A model generated the notes under the pieces. It was not told the origin of the DNA. It was given only the letters and a program-made list of their open reading frames with translations, and ran no database searches. This document shows positions 1 to 8,216 of a stretch of 64,000 bases of DNA, one piece after another. Position numbers and translations under genes: made by a program. Source of the stretch: DASQBT01 sp963746955 (lineage in GTDB: Bacteria; Pseudomonadota; Gammaproteobacteria; Burkholderiales; Thiobacillaceae); NCBI GenBank assembly GCA_963746955.1, contig CAVVDR010000025.1, positions 33,181 through 97,180 of the forward strand, in the 5' to 3' direction. Position 1 is the first letter of the stretch; each line of letters begins with the position of its first letter.

Positions 1-944
1 TGGGCGACACCGCCTTGCAGGCTGTCTGCCTTGCCGGCAACGTAGACCGCGGCGCCAGCGTTGAGGGCGACGATTGCGGCAGCAGCGGGATGGCGGTTTT
101 CGAGTGCCGCGAAGAGCATGGTCATGGCGTCTTCAATGCCGTTTACGGCCATTTCCGCCGCGGCGACCTGGGGCAGGCCGAATACGCCGGGTTCAAGCTC
201 GTATTCGGTCACATGGCCGTCCTTCAATTCGGCAACGAAGGTAGGCGAAGCCAGGCTCAGTTCGTCCAGTCCTTCTTCCGCATGCACCACCAGAACATGG
301 CGGCTCCCCAGCGCCTGCAACGCGCGCGCCAGCTTGCCGGCAAGCGCCCGGTCAAATACGCCCAAGACTTGGTTAGGTGCGCCGGCAGGATTGGTCAGCG
401 GCCCCAGCAAGTTGAACAGGGTGCGCACCCCCAGTTCCCTGCGAACAGGGGCGGCGTGTTTCATGGCGGCATGGTAATTGGGCGCGAACATGAAACCTAC
501 CCCGACTTCCGTCACTGCCTGGGCGACCTTTTCCGGCGCCAGATTGACGTTCACGCCCAAGGCTTCCAGAACATCCGCACTGCCGGAACTGGACGATACC
601 GAACGTCCGCCATGCTTGGCCACCCGAGCCCCGCAGGCCGCCGCCGCGAACGCCGCCGTGGTTGAAATGTTGAAGGTTCGCGCGCCATCGCCCCCGGTGC
701 CGCAGGTATCCACCAGATGGTCAACTCCCGCCAGCGGCACCTTGATTGAGAGTTCGCGCATGACTTCCGCAGCGGCAGCGATTTCCGTGACGCTTTCGCC
801 TTTCATGCGCAACGCAATGAGAAAGCCGCCGATCTGCGCGGGCGTGTAGGCGCCGTTCATCAGGGTATGCATGGCGGACAGCATGGCTTCGCGCGGAAGG
901 TCCTGCCGCTCCAGCAAAAGGGTCAAGACATCCTTGAATTGCAT
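1..944 (-). CDS. trpD: Anthranilate phosphoribosyltransferase TrpD (3' end outside window)
   Basis: Transfers phosphoribose from PRPP to anthranilate, the second step of tryptophan synthesis, in the cytoplasm. About 314 codons are present and the frame runs off the left edge, so the C-terminus is missing. The N-terminal helical domain (residues 1-70) is followed by the PRPP-binding glycine loop DTCGTGGDG near residues 79-87 and the KHGGRSVSSSSGSADVLE stretch near 110-128, both family hallmarks. The ATG overlaps the trpG stop codon by one base (TAATG), which implies translational coupling. Same strand and probably same transcript as trpG. Identification is firm. Confidence 0.96.
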   Translation of the reverse strand, partial: MQFKDVLTLLLERQDLPREAMLSAMHTLMNGAYTPAQIGGFLIALRMKGESVTEIAAAAEVMRELSIKVPLAGVDHLVDTCGTGGDGARTFNISTTAAFAAAACGARVAKHGGRSVSSSSGSADVLEALGVNVNLAPEKVAQAVTEVGVGFMFAPNYHAAMKHAAPVRRELGVRTLFNLLGPLTNPAGAPNQVLGVFDRALAGKLARALQALGSRHVLVVHAEEGLDELSLASPTFVAELKDGHVTEYELEPGVFGLPQVAAAEMAVNGIEDAMTMLFAALENRHPAAAAIVALNAGAAVYVAGKADSLQGGVA

Positions 945-1513
945 TACGCGCGTTCCATTAAGAAGTTGCCCAGCAACTTGTGGCCGTGCTCGGTCAGGAT
1001 GGATTCCGGGTGAAACTGAACGCCTTCGACGACCATCGACTTGTGACGCACTCCCATGATCTCGCCGTCATCGGTCCAGGCGGTAATTTCCAGTTCCCGC
1101 GGCAGGGTTTCCCGCTCGATGACCAGGGAATGGTAGCGGGTGGCCGTAAACGGGCTGGGCAAGCCGGCGAACACGCCCTGGTCTAGGTGATGAACCGGCG
1201 AGGTCTTGCCGTGCATCAGGATCCTGGCGCGAACAATCTTGCCACCAAAAGCCTGTCCGATACTCTGGTGCCCCAGACAAACCCCCAAGATGGGAATCTT
1301 GCCCGCGAATTCCCGGATCAGCGGAACCGACACGCCCGCCTCGTTGGGCGTGCAGGGGCCCGGCGAAACGACAATGTGGTCGGGCTTAAGCGCAGCAATA
1401 CCCGGCAGGTCGATTTCGTCATTGCGCGCCACCGTCACGTCTTCGCCCAGTTCGCCGAAATACTGGACGAGGTTATAGGTGAAGCTGTCGTAGTTGTCGA
1501 TCATCAGCAGCAT
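944..1513 (-). CDS. trpG: Anthranilate synthase component II (glutamine amidotransferase)
   Basis: Class I glutamine amidotransferase that supplies ammonia to TrpE; in many proteobacteria the same subunit also serves PabB. It has 189 residues, the usual length for a stand-alone TrpG. The nucleophile Cys79 lies in GVCLGHQSIGQAFGG, and the His/Glu of the triad lie in VQFHPES near 166-172. The oxyanion motif SPGPCTPNEAG is near 50-60. It abuts trpD with a one-base overlap. Unusually it is separated from trpE by a cytochrome gene and a spacer of about 0.5 kb, so it probably has its own promoter in 1514-2027. Confidence 0.97.
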   Translation of the reverse strand: MLLMIDNYDSFTYNLVQYFGELGEDVTVARNDEIDLPGIAALKPDHIVVSPGPCTPNEAGVSVPLIREFAGKIPILGVCLGHQSIGQAFGGKIVRARILMHGKTSPVHHLDQGVFAGLPSPFTATRYHSLVIERETLPRELEITAWTDDGEIMGVRHKSMVVEGVQFHPESILTEHGHKLLGNFLMERA

Positions 1514-2027
1514 GATGCTTGCATCCTCTCGACTTACAAGCCCTGCGGCTCGGATGTGCTGGCGTACTGCATGGGCTGGTCTTCAATCTACTTGGCGAAA
1601 GGATTATTTTCCACCAGATTGGAGAACGACGGAAATCAATGTGTGCCTGTCCGCTCCTGAAGCTTGTTTTCGGCGAATTGCAATCCACTTGGGCGACGGG
1701 TTCATTTGCCGCTGAGCGCGTTACATGGCTCCAACTTCTATCGGTGCCCAGATTGCATGTAGCAGGCGGCTTGGGGACCCCGGGCGACTTGAGCGCATAT
1801 GGGGGGCCGGCCGAGGTCGGCCGGAGAGAATCTGCGCTGTCCTAAGCGCGTGAATGAGGCCTTATTAAGCACATAGGCCGGGGGGGGGGGAACTGGAAAT
1901 TCAGATGCGTATGAGGCGAAGGGTAGGGGCTACAAGAGCTTGCTTGACCCTCCCTCACCCCCAACCCCTCTCAGGAGGTCAGGGGCTTATGTCAAGACGG
2001 TGTTGGCCGCGCTGGCAGGGAATGGTC
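1514..2027. other. Non-coding spacer between cytochrome c gene and trpG
   Basis: 514 bases without a recognisable gene. Open frames here have no family features and overlap neighbours. It contains a run of 11 G (1880-1890), a CCGGCC/GGCCGG inverted repeat (1807-1824) and a C-rich repeat-like block with a short hairpin (1949-1986). A promoter for trpG should lie in its left part, but I see no convincing -35/-10 pair. Confidence 0.6.
1949..1986. repeat. C-rich intergenic repeat-like block with short hairpin
   Basis: The C-rich segment CCTCACCCCCAACCCCTCTC at about 1954-1973 is directly followed by AGGAGGTCAGGGG, so CCCCT and AGGGG arms can fold into a small hairpin. Very similar C-rich blocks are scattered between genes of many proteobacteria. 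Whether it is repeated elsewhere in this genome cannot be seen from this window. Confidence 0.4.
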
Positions 2028-2333
2028 TCAATGCAGGGTCGCGTAGTAGGCGGCGAGGTTGGCGATATCGTCATCGCTCAAGCCCTTTGCAATTCTGTTC
2101 ATACCCTTGCTCTTGGTGCGAACCCCGGACTTGTACTCGTTCATGGCCTTGACGAAATCGAGTTCGGCCATCCCGGCAATACCAGGAGTGTTCTCGTCAC
2201 CCTTGCCATCATCCCCGTGGCACCCCGCACAGTCATCGGCCTTGGCCTTGCCCGCAGTGGCGTCACCGGCGTGGACCGGGCCTGCAAACAACAGAAACCC
2301 GCCCAGTGCTGTCAATATTGCTTTGCTGATCAT
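2028..2333 (-). CDS. Small periplasmic class I cytochrome c
   Basis: Predicted periplasmic mono-haem electron carrier of 101 residues. A signal peptide (residues 1-22, ending VHA) precedes the haem attachment site CAGCH (Cys35, Cys38, His39). A candidate axial Met is Met78 in SKGMNRIA, and the C-terminal helix DDDIANLAAYYATL is typical of c5/c553-like domains. It sits between trpE and trpG in the same orientation, with 239 bases to trpE and 514 to trpG, so it is probably a separate unit inserted in the trp region. Redox partner unknown. Confidence 0.9.
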   Translation of the reverse strand: MISKAILTALGGFLLFAGPVHAGDATAGKAKADDCAGCHGDDGKGDENTPGIAGMAELDFVKAMNEYKSGVRTKSKGMNRIAKGLSDDDIANLAAYYATLH

Positions 2334-2572
2334 TTGTTGCCTCCTTTGCGGTAACCTAACAACAGAAAAAGAGCACTCCGAATGGCTGACTGACGCGTTG
2401 ACTGCCCAGCATCACCGATAAGAGTGCCCCTACAACTTGATGAGCCATCACGAGCAGGCTTCCCCCGCAACCCTGCGCCGATGAATTGCCCAGCACTTCC
2501 ATAATGGCTGATCGGCCTAAACAGAATCCAGAATAATTGCGAAATCCTGACCCGTATCAAGGAATCTGTCGC

Positions 2573-4048
2573 TTACTCCAGGATCGGCTCAATTCCGGCC
2601 TGAACCAGTTCGGCGGCACGGATAACGGCCCGCGCCTTGTTCTGGGTTTCAATCCATTCGCTTTCCGGCACCGAGTCGGCGACTATCCCCGCTCCGGCCT
2701 GGACATACAGCGTGCCATCCTTGACGACGGCGGTGCGGATCGCTATGGCCAGATCGAGGGCGCCGGTAAAACCCAGGTAGCCCACAGAACCAGCATAGAC
2801 GCCGCGTTTGGAAGGCTCAAGCTCATCAATGATTTCCATGGCCCTGACCTTGGGCGCGCCGGAAACGGTGCCGGCGGGAAAGGTGGCACGCACCACGTCC
2901 ATGGGCTTTAGGCCAGGCTTGAGTTTGCCTTCCACGTTGGAAACAATGTGCATGACATGGGAATAGCGTTCGATGACCATCTGCTCGGTCACCCGGATGC
3001 TGCCGGTGACGGCTACCCGGCCCACGTCGTTGCGCCCCAGGTCAAGCAATTGCAGATGCTCGGCCAGTTCCTTCGGGTCTGCCATCAGTTCATGCTCCAG
3101 GGCGAGATCGGCTTCGCGCGTATCTCCGCGCGGACGGGTACCCGCAATGGGGCGGAGCGTAACCGTGTCGTCCTCCAGTCTGACCAGGATTTCCGGAGAG
3201 GAGCCCACGATGTGGAAATTGCCCATATCGTAATAGAACATGTACGGTGAAGGGTTGAGGCTGCGCAGGGAGCGGTATAGCGTAAGCGGGCTGGCAGAAA
3301 AGGGCCGGCTCATGCGTTGGCTCAACACCACCTGCATGATGTCGCCGGCAGCGATGTATTCCTTGGCCCGTGTAACGGCAGCCTTGAACGCATTCTCGCC
3401 AAATTCGGAGTCGGCCCCGGCCGGCATCAGTGCCTCCAACCGGGGTGCGGTGAGCGGCTGTTGCACCTGCCTGGCGAGTTCATCCAGCCGGGCCAATGCG
3501 TGGGTGTAGGCCCCAACTTCCATGGCATCCGCATGGACAACCAGCGTGGCGCGGCCGCTCAGATTGTCCACCACCAAAGCCTCTTCCGTCAGCAGCAGGA
3601 GAATATCCGGGGCTCTAATCACATCCGGCTTGTGCGCGTTGGCCAGCCGCTTCTCGATATAGCGGACAGCGTCGTAACCGAAATAGCCGGCCAGGCCTCC
3701 GGCAAACCGGGGCAGACCAGGCGGGGACGCTGCCCTGAAGCGGGCCGCGAAAGTTTCGACGAAGTTCAGCGGATCGGAAACCTCCTCTTCCTCGACCACC
3801 TGCCCGTCCTGCTCCACCCGCACCAGGCGCCCGTACACCCGCAGTACCGTGCGGGCCGGCAGGCCAATGATGGAATAGCGACCAAAGCGCTCGCCCCCAA
3901 CCACGGATTCCAAAAGGTAGGAATACGGCCCGTTGGCCACCTTGAGGTACAGGGCCAGCGGCGTGTCCAGATCAGCAGGCAATTCCCGGACCAGGGGGAT
4001 GCGGTTATACCCTTGGCGGGCCAACTCATTGAATTCTTGTTCAGTCAT
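2573..4048 (-). CDS. trpE: Anthranilate synthase component I
   Basis: Converts chorismate to anthranilate using ammonia delivered by TrpG. Its 491 residues match the family. The LLES element of the tryptophan feedback site is at about 45-48 (LLESVVGGERFGRYS) and GGLAGYFGYD at 117-126. The chorismate-binding core carries RPIAGTRPRG (299-308), LLDLGRND (334-341) and FPAGTVSGAPK (390-400). It lies downstream of rpe and gph on the same strand, an order common in beta- and gammaproteobacteria. The 117-base gap to gph holds several AATCCTGA-type short repeats and no obvious leader peptide. Confidence 0.97.
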   Translation of the reverse strand: MTEQEFNELARQGYNRIPLVRELPADLDTPLALYLKVANGPYSYLLESVVGGERFGRYSIIGLPARTVLRVYGRLVRVEQDGQVVEEEEVSDPLNFVETFAARFRAASPPGLPRFAGGLAGYFGYDAVRYIEKRLANAHKPDVIRAPDILLLLTEEALVVDNLSGRATLVVHADAMEVGAYTHALARLDELARQVQQPLTAPRLEALMPAGADSEFGENAFKAAVTRAKEYIAAGDIMQVVLSQRMSRPFSASPLTLYRSLRSLNPSPYMFYYDMGNFHIVGSSPEILVRLEDDTVTLRPIAGTRPRGDTREADLALEHELMADPKELAEHLQLLDLGRNDVGRVAVTGSIRVTEQMVIERYSHVMHIVSNVEGKLKPGLKPMDVVRATFPAGTVSGAPKVRAMEIIDELEPSKRGVYAGSVGYLGFTGALDLAIAIRTAVVKDGTLYVQAGAGIVADSVPESEWIETQNKARAVIRAAELVQAGIEPILE

Positions 4049-4060
4049 CTGTCAGGGACC

Positions 4061-4160
4061 AAAATTCAGGATCAAAGCGGGCTCCGCCCGCGCCGGATAA
4101 ATGGAGCGCGCCACCATCGGCGACACAGATCCTGACCCGCGAATCCTGAATCCCGACCCC
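4061..4160. repeat. Short degenerate AATCCTGA-type intergenic repeats
   Basis: The gph-trpE spacer holds ATTCAGGATC (about 4064-4073), AGATCCTGACCC and GAATCCTGAATCC (about 4128-4153). These are variants of the same short word in both orientations. Related words occur at 2544-2553, 4851-4880, 4926-4950 and 19661-19676, always between or at the edges of genes. This is visible by eye, but significance has not been tested. Confidence 0.35.
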
Positions 4161-4165
4161 GCCAG

Positions 4166-4846
4166 TCATGCCTTTACCACCAGCTTGGCTGCTTCCGCAA
4201 GCGTCGGCACCACCGCGTCCAAATCCAGCTCGGTCACCGGCCGGCCGCGGTTGTAGCCGTAGGGCACGCAGAAGACCGGGCAGCCGGCCGCGCGGGCGGC
4301 CTGGGTGTCGTTGAGCGAGTCGCCGATCAGCAGCAGCTCATGCGGTTGGATGCCGAACGTCTCGCACGCATGCTGCAGCGGCAGCGGGTCGGGCTTCCGC
4401 CTGGGCAGGGCATCGCCGGGAAGTATCAACTCGAAGAAGTCGCTCAGCCCGGTGGCTTTGAGCAGGGGGTGGGTGAACTGCGCAGACTTGTTGGTGATGC
4501 AGGCCAAGCGAAATCCGGCAGCCTTCAAAGCCTGCAGACCTTCCACTACACCGAAGAACGGGCGCGACTGATCGGCCACGTGCCTGCCGTAGTGCTTCTG
4601 GTAGACGGGCAAGGCAAGCTCGAAGAGGCCGGCTTCGGGTTCAGCATCCATTTGCCCGGTAAGCACCCGCTTCACCAGCCGCGATACGCCGTTGCCGATA
4701 TAGCTGCGGATGGTGTCCTGAGACGGGCACGGTCTACCCAGCTCGGCCATCATTAGCTCGGCCGCATGCGCCAGGTCTGGCGCCGTATCGAGCAGGGTGC
4801 CATCCAGGTCGATGACGATGGCCTTGATGCGTAATGGAAAATTCAT
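4166..4846 (-). CDS. gph: Phosphoglycolate phosphatase, HAD family
   Basis: Hydrolyses 2-phosphoglycolate, clearing this inhibitor from the cytoplasm. Its 226 residues match Gph. HAD motif I is DLDGTLLDT (Asp13 nucleophile, Asp15), motif II/III includes ITNKSAQF near 116-123 with the conserved Lys, and motif IV is IGDSLNDT near 173-180. It is followed by trpE and preceded by rpe on the same strand, matching the conserved rpe-gph-trp neighbourhood. Other HAD phosphatase substrates are possible, but length, motifs and neighbourhood all favour Gph. Confidence 0.92.
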   Translation of the reverse strand: MNFPLRIKAIVIDLDGTLLDTAPDLAHAAELMMAELGRPCPSQDTIRSYIGNGVSRLVKRVLTGQMDAEPEAGLFELALPVYQKHYGRHVADQSRPFFGVVEGLQALKAAGFRLACITNKSAQFTHPLLKATGLSDFFELILPGDALPRRKPDPLPLQHACETFGIQPHELLLIGDSLNDTQAARAAGCPVFCVPYGYNRGRPVTELDLDAVVPTLAEAAKLVVKA

Positions 4847-4948
4847 TCCAGGATTCTGGGCTCAGGACTCACGGGTTGTGCGGGATATGGTCGCTCAGAT
4901 TTCGAGGGCGCGAAGCACAAAGGCCCCTGAATCCTGATCCCTGAGGAT

Positions 4949-5632
4949 TCAAGCCTTCGCCAACTCCGCGCGCATCGCGGCGATCACGCTGTTGTAGCGC
5001 TGCGGATCGCTGTCCTTGGCCGCGCCGAACACGGCGGAGCCGGAGACGAAGGTGTCCACGCCAGCCTTGGCGACTTCCAGGATATTGCCCGGTCCGACCC
5101 CACCATCGATCTCCAGGCTGATGTCGCGACCGGTCGCCTGGATCTTCTGGCGCACCGCGCGCGCCTTGTCGAGCACGTAGGGAATGAATTTCTGCCCGCC
5201 GAAACCGGGATTGACCGACATCAGCAGCACCATGTCGATCTTGTCCAGCGTGTATTCCAGCACGTCCAGCGGAGTTGCCGGATTGAATACGAGACCAGGC
5301 TTGCAGCCATTTTCGCGGATCAAGCCAATAGTGCGGTCGATGTGTTCAGATGCTTCGGGGTGGAAGGTAATGTAGGTGGCGCCAGCCTTGGCGAAGTCGG
5401 GAATGATGCGGTCCACCGGTTTGACCATCAGGTGCACGTCGATAGGCGCGGTCACCCCGTGCTTGCGCAGCGCCTCGCACACCAAGGGACCAATGGTCAG
5501 GTTGGGCACATAGTGGTTGTCCATCACGTCAAAATGAACGACGTCGGCGCCGGAAGCGAGGACGTTGTCCACTTCTTCGCCGAGCCTCGCGAAGTTGGCC
5601 GAAAGTATGGAGGGCGCGATGCGGTAAGTCAT
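4949..5632 (-). CDS. rpe: Ribulose-phosphate 3-epimerase
   Basis: Interconverts ribulose 5-phosphate and xylulose 5-phosphate (pentose phosphate or Calvin cycle). A 227-residue TIM barrel. It begins APSILSANFARLGEEV, contains HFDVMDNHYVPNLTIGP (catalytic Asp and metal ligand), HLMVKP, the MSVNPGFGGQKFIP loop and the phosphate-binding DGGVGPGN. First gene of the rpe-gph-trpE group. A TAAAAT -10-like hexamer on the minus strand lies 37 bases upstream of the start. Confidence 0.97.
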   Translation of the reverse strand: MTYRIAPSILSANFARLGEEVDNVLASGADVVHFDVMDNHYVPNLTIGPLVCEALRKHGVTAPIDVHLMVKPVDRIIPDFAKAGATYITFHPEASEHIDRTIGLIRENGCKPGLVFNPATPLDVLEYTLDKIDMVLLMSVNPGFGGQKFIPYVLDKARAVRQKIQATGRDISLEIDGGVGPGNILEVAKAGVDTFVSGSAVFGAAKDSDPQRYNSVIAAMRAELAKA

Positions 5633-5668
5633 GGTAAGACTCCAGGATAAAATTCACCGAACGTCGGC

Positions 5669-5693
5669 ATTTTACCGCACTTGGCGCTAGAAT
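5669..5693. promoter_or_regulatory. Putative back-to-back -10 elements for rpe and apaG
   Basis: In the 88-base divergent spacer, the minus strand reads TAAAAT (5674-5669) towards rpe and the plus strand reads TAGAAT (5688-5693) towards apaG. Matching -35 boxes are weak. Inferred only from resemblance to sigma-70 -10 hexamers and from the divergent layout. Confidence 0.3.
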
Positions 5694-5720
5694 CTGGTCT
5701 GACAAGCGGAAGGAGCCGTC

Positions 5721-6104
5721 GTGGCTGAAGGCAACAAGTACGACATCACCATCAAGGTACGCACTGCCTATATTCCGGAACAAAGCGATCCCGCATCCGA
5801 CCGGTATGTGTTTGCCTACACGGTTACCATCGAGAATACCGGGACGGTGGCCGCCCAACTCATTTCCCGTCACTGGATCATCACCGATGCGGACAACAAG
5901 GTCCAGGAAGTTCGCGGGCTGGGCGTGGTGGGCGAGCAGCCCTTCTTACGGCCGGGCGAATCGTTTGAGTACACCAGCGGCACGTCCATGGGAACACCGG
6001 TCGGCGCGATGCGCGGCGCCTACCAGATGGTGGCCGAAGACGGGCAAAAATTCGACGCCGATATCAACGAGTTCAGCCTGTCCATGCCCAGGGTGCTGCA
6101 CTGA
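5721..6104 (+). CDS. apaG: ApaG-domain protein
   Basis: 127-residue ApaG protein, a small beta-sandwich (FN3-like) family linked to Co2+/Mg2+ efflux phenotypes and found as a domain of some F-box proteins; its biochemical role is unclear. Family features seen: IKVRTAYIPEQSDP, FAYTVTIENTG, the RHWIITDADN stretch, and GVVGEQPFLRPGESFEYTSG followed by GAMRGAYQM. The GTG start is supported by AAGGAG six bases upstream. In E. coli apaG follows rsmA; here it is unlinked and heads a unit with a small membrane peptide and mltA. Confidence 0.95.
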   Translation: MAEGNKYDITIKVRTAYIPEQSDPASDRYVFAYTVTIENTGTVAAQLISRHWIITDADNKVQEVRGLGVVGEQPFLRPGESFEYTSGTSMGTPVGAMRGAYQMVAEDGQKFDADINEFSLSMPRVLH

Positions 6105-6196
6105 TGATTAAGGATGGCACCTGGCTGTTGATCCTGGAGGCCGCATTTGCGCTGGGACTGATGCTCTTCTTTGTCTGGTGGACAATGAAGAAATAG
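6104..6196 (+). CDS. 30-residue single-pass membrane peptide between apaG and mltA
   Basis: ATG overlaps the apaG stop codon (TGATG), and its end overlaps the upstream extension of the mltA frame. The peptide begins MIKDGTWLLILEA and ends FFVWWTMKK, with one hydrophobic helix (about residues 7-27) flanked by charged ends. Tight coupling to apaG and a clean transmembrane profile favour a real gene over chance. No function can be assigned. It is shorter than usual annotation cut-offs. Confidence 0.6.
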   Translation: MIKDGTWLLILEAAFALGLMLFFVWWTMKK

Positions 6197-6198
6197 CG

Positions 6199-7440
6199 AT
6201 GGCCTCGCGTCCTGGCCTTGCAGTAATTCTGGTTGGCTTGAGTGTTGCCGCCTGCCAGACTCAACCGCCCGCCCCCAAAACACCCGCCGCCACTCCCCTG
6301 CTACCACCGCCCGTCGCTGCGCCCGTTACGCCTTCACCGCCTGCATCTGCCACCCCCGTACCGCCGTCATTTCCCGCCACCCAGTTGCGCCCGGTGGACT
6401 GGACTGCGATTGCCAACTGGAACCGGCAATCGGTCGGGGGAGCCTGGCCCGCCTTTCTGCAGAGCTGCGCAGGTCTGAAAAACCAGGCGGCCTGGCAAAC
6501 CGTTTGTGCCGCCGCGCGCGCCATCGACCCCAAGGACGCCGGCAGCCAACAGCGCTATTTTGAACAGAACTTTCGCCCCTATGCCGTGGCGAACCTGGAC
6601 AACAGCCTTGACGGCACCATCACCGGCTACTACGAACCCGTGATCAAGGGCGACCGGAAATGCAGCTCGCGCGCCCGCTACCCCATCTATGGCGCGCCGC
6701 ATGACTTGATTACGGTAGATATGGCCAGTGTTTATCCGGAGTTGAAGGGCCTGCGCCTGCGAGGCCGGCTGGAGGGCAACAAGCTGGTGCCTTATTTCAG
6801 CCGTGCAGAGATCGAGAACGGCGACGGCCGGTTCCAGGCCGGGCCCATCGCCTGGGCGGAAGATCCGCTGGAGCTGTTTTTTCTGCAGATACAGGGGTCG
6901 GGCCTGATTGAGTTTCCCGATGGCGAGCGCATGCGCGTAGGTTACGCGGACCAAAACGGCTACCCTTATCGCTCCATCGGAAGGCTGCTGGTGGAGCGCG
7001 GCGAGATGAAGCTGGAAGACGCCTCAATGCAGAGCATCAAGGCCTGGGGACAAAGAAATCCGGACAAGTTGCCGGAGCTGCTTGCCAGCAACCCCAGTTA
7101 CGTATTCTTCCGCGAACTGCCGAACGACCTCAGCGGCCCTCTGGGCTCCCTGGGCGTGCCGCTCACAGCGCGCCGCTCCATTGCCATCGATCCCAGATTC
7201 ATTCCACTTGGTGCGCCGGTGTTCCTCTCAACCACGAACCCCCTTTCCGACCAGGCCCTCGACCGGCTGGTAATGGCACAGGATACCGGCGGCGCGATAC
7301 TGGGACCGGTTCGGGCAGATTTATTCTGGGGCCTCGGCCCGGAGGCGGGTGAATTGGCAGGCCGCATGAAGCAAAAAGGTCGCTTGTGGGTGCTGCTGCC
7401 GAAAGACTATCCCCTGCAGACCGCCGGCAAATCACCTTGA
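6199..7440 (+). CDS. mltA: Membrane-bound lytic murein transglycosylase A (lipoprotein)
   Basis: Cleaves peptidoglycan glycan strands with anhydro-MurNAc formation, anchored to the outer membrane. I choose the ATG at 6199: it gives a short lipoprotein signal ending SVAAC, followed by a Pro-rich linker (PPAPKTPAATP onward). The GTG at 6178 would add seven residues. Family motifs: TGYYEPVIKGD, FFLQIQGSG, RVGYADQNGYPYRSIGR, and the catalytic-Asp 3D-type segment MAQDTGGAILGPVRADLFWG near the C-terminus. Its 3' end overlaps the convergent TonB-like gene by nine bases. Confidence 0.95.
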   Translation: MASRPGLAVILVGLSVAACQTQPPAPKTPAATPLLPPPVAAPVTPSPPASATPVPPSFPATQLRPVDWTAIANWNRQSVGGAWPAFLQSCAGLKNQAAWQTVCAAARAIDPKDAGSQQRYFEQNFRPYAVANLDNSLDGTITGYYEPVIKGDRKCSSRARYPIYGAPHDLITVDMASVYPELKGLRLRGRLEGNKLVPYFSRAEIENGDGRFQAGPIAWAEDPLELFFLQIQGSGLIEFPDGERMRVGYADQNGYPYRSIGRLLVERGEMKLEDASMQSIKAWGQRNPDKLPELLASNPSYVFFRELPNDLSGPLGSLGVPLTARRSIAIDPRFIPLGAPVFLSTTNPLSDQALDRLVMAQDTGGAILGPVRADLFWGLGPEAGELAGRMKQKGRLWVLLPKDYPLQTAGKSP

Positions 7441-8082
7441 GTTCAGCTCGGGTGGTTTGAAATTTACCACGATCACTATCCTTGCACGTACGGCCCGGCC
7501 ATTCCTGCGCCCCGGAGTAAATTTCGCCTTGCCGAATTCGTCGAGCGCCAGCGTCTCATACACGGGCGGAAGACTGGACTCCAGCACCTTGGCCTCGCTT
7601 ACCCGGCCATCCGCCTCCAGTTTGAGCTGCAATCTCACATGGCCCACGTGAGGGCTGGGTGATCCTGCCTCTGGATCGACCAGCTCTACCGTGCCGATGG
7701 CCTGGGGCTGCACATCCAGCGCAAGCGCATCGTAATACGTGGTGTCCGCCAGTTGGGGCAGCTCCAAATGGGGAATAACTGATGGTTCGGGTTCGGGCAC
7801 GGGCGGTGGCCGCGTCGCTTGGGCGCCAGTCTGCGACTCCGGCTGCGGCGCGGGTGCCGGTGGAATTGGGCTCGGCGTTGAAACAGGCGCAGGGGTGGAT
7901 AGTTTCCCCGTGGCAGACGGCTCCAGCCTCACTTGCAGGGCGCCTGTCGGGTGCGCCGCGGGTGCCGGATGCACACGAATAAAGGCCAGAACGGCAATAT
8001 GGGCCGCAACCGATAACCAAAGGGCAATGAGGACCCGGCGCCAGGGAAAAACAGCTTGAGGAAAGGTGCCAGGGAGCGGCAT
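7432..8082 (-). CDS. TonB-family energy transducer-like protein
   Basis: 216 residues from the ATG at 8082. One N-terminal transmembrane helix (VLIALWLSVAAHIAVLAFI) is followed by a long Pro-rich periplasmic spacer (residues about 55-115) and a C-terminal TonB-type domain with VDPEAGSPSPHVGHVRLQLK and SLPPVYETLALDEFGKAKF. It would couple proton motive force to outer-membrane transport, or act as a divergent TonB homologue. No exbB/exbD or receptor gene is nearby, so the partner is unknown. An upstream extension to 8157 lacks a signal-like start. Confidence 0.8.
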   Translation of the reverse strand: MPLPGTFPQAVFPWRRVLIALWLSVAAHIAVLAFIRVHPAPAAHPTGALQVRLEPSATGKLSTPAPVSTPSPIPPAPAPQPESQTGAQATRPPPVPEPEPSVIPHLELPQLADTTYYDALALDVQPQAIGTVELVDPEAGSPSPHVGHVRLQLKLEADGRVSEAKVLESSLPPVYETLALDEFGKAKFTPGRRNGRAVRARIVIVVNFKPPELNSR

Positions 8083-8216
8083 GGCACCAAGTCTCAGAGC
8101 GAAGACTGAAGGATGGGGGCTGGACAAGCAGGCGTGGTCACCGGCAAATCTTAACATCCTGCCACTAGTGCGATCGTCCGCCCGGCCCTTGATAACTCCC
8201 GTTCAGTTGACGCCGA

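Noticed and set aside
15..849. Plus-strand frames of up to 216 codons at the left edge
   Set aside because: Antisense to trpD, with skewed composition and no family features.
7432..8157. Longer N-terminal start for the TonB-like gene
   Set aside because: The extra 25 residues lack a signal-like start; the ATG at 8082 places the transmembrane helix correctly.
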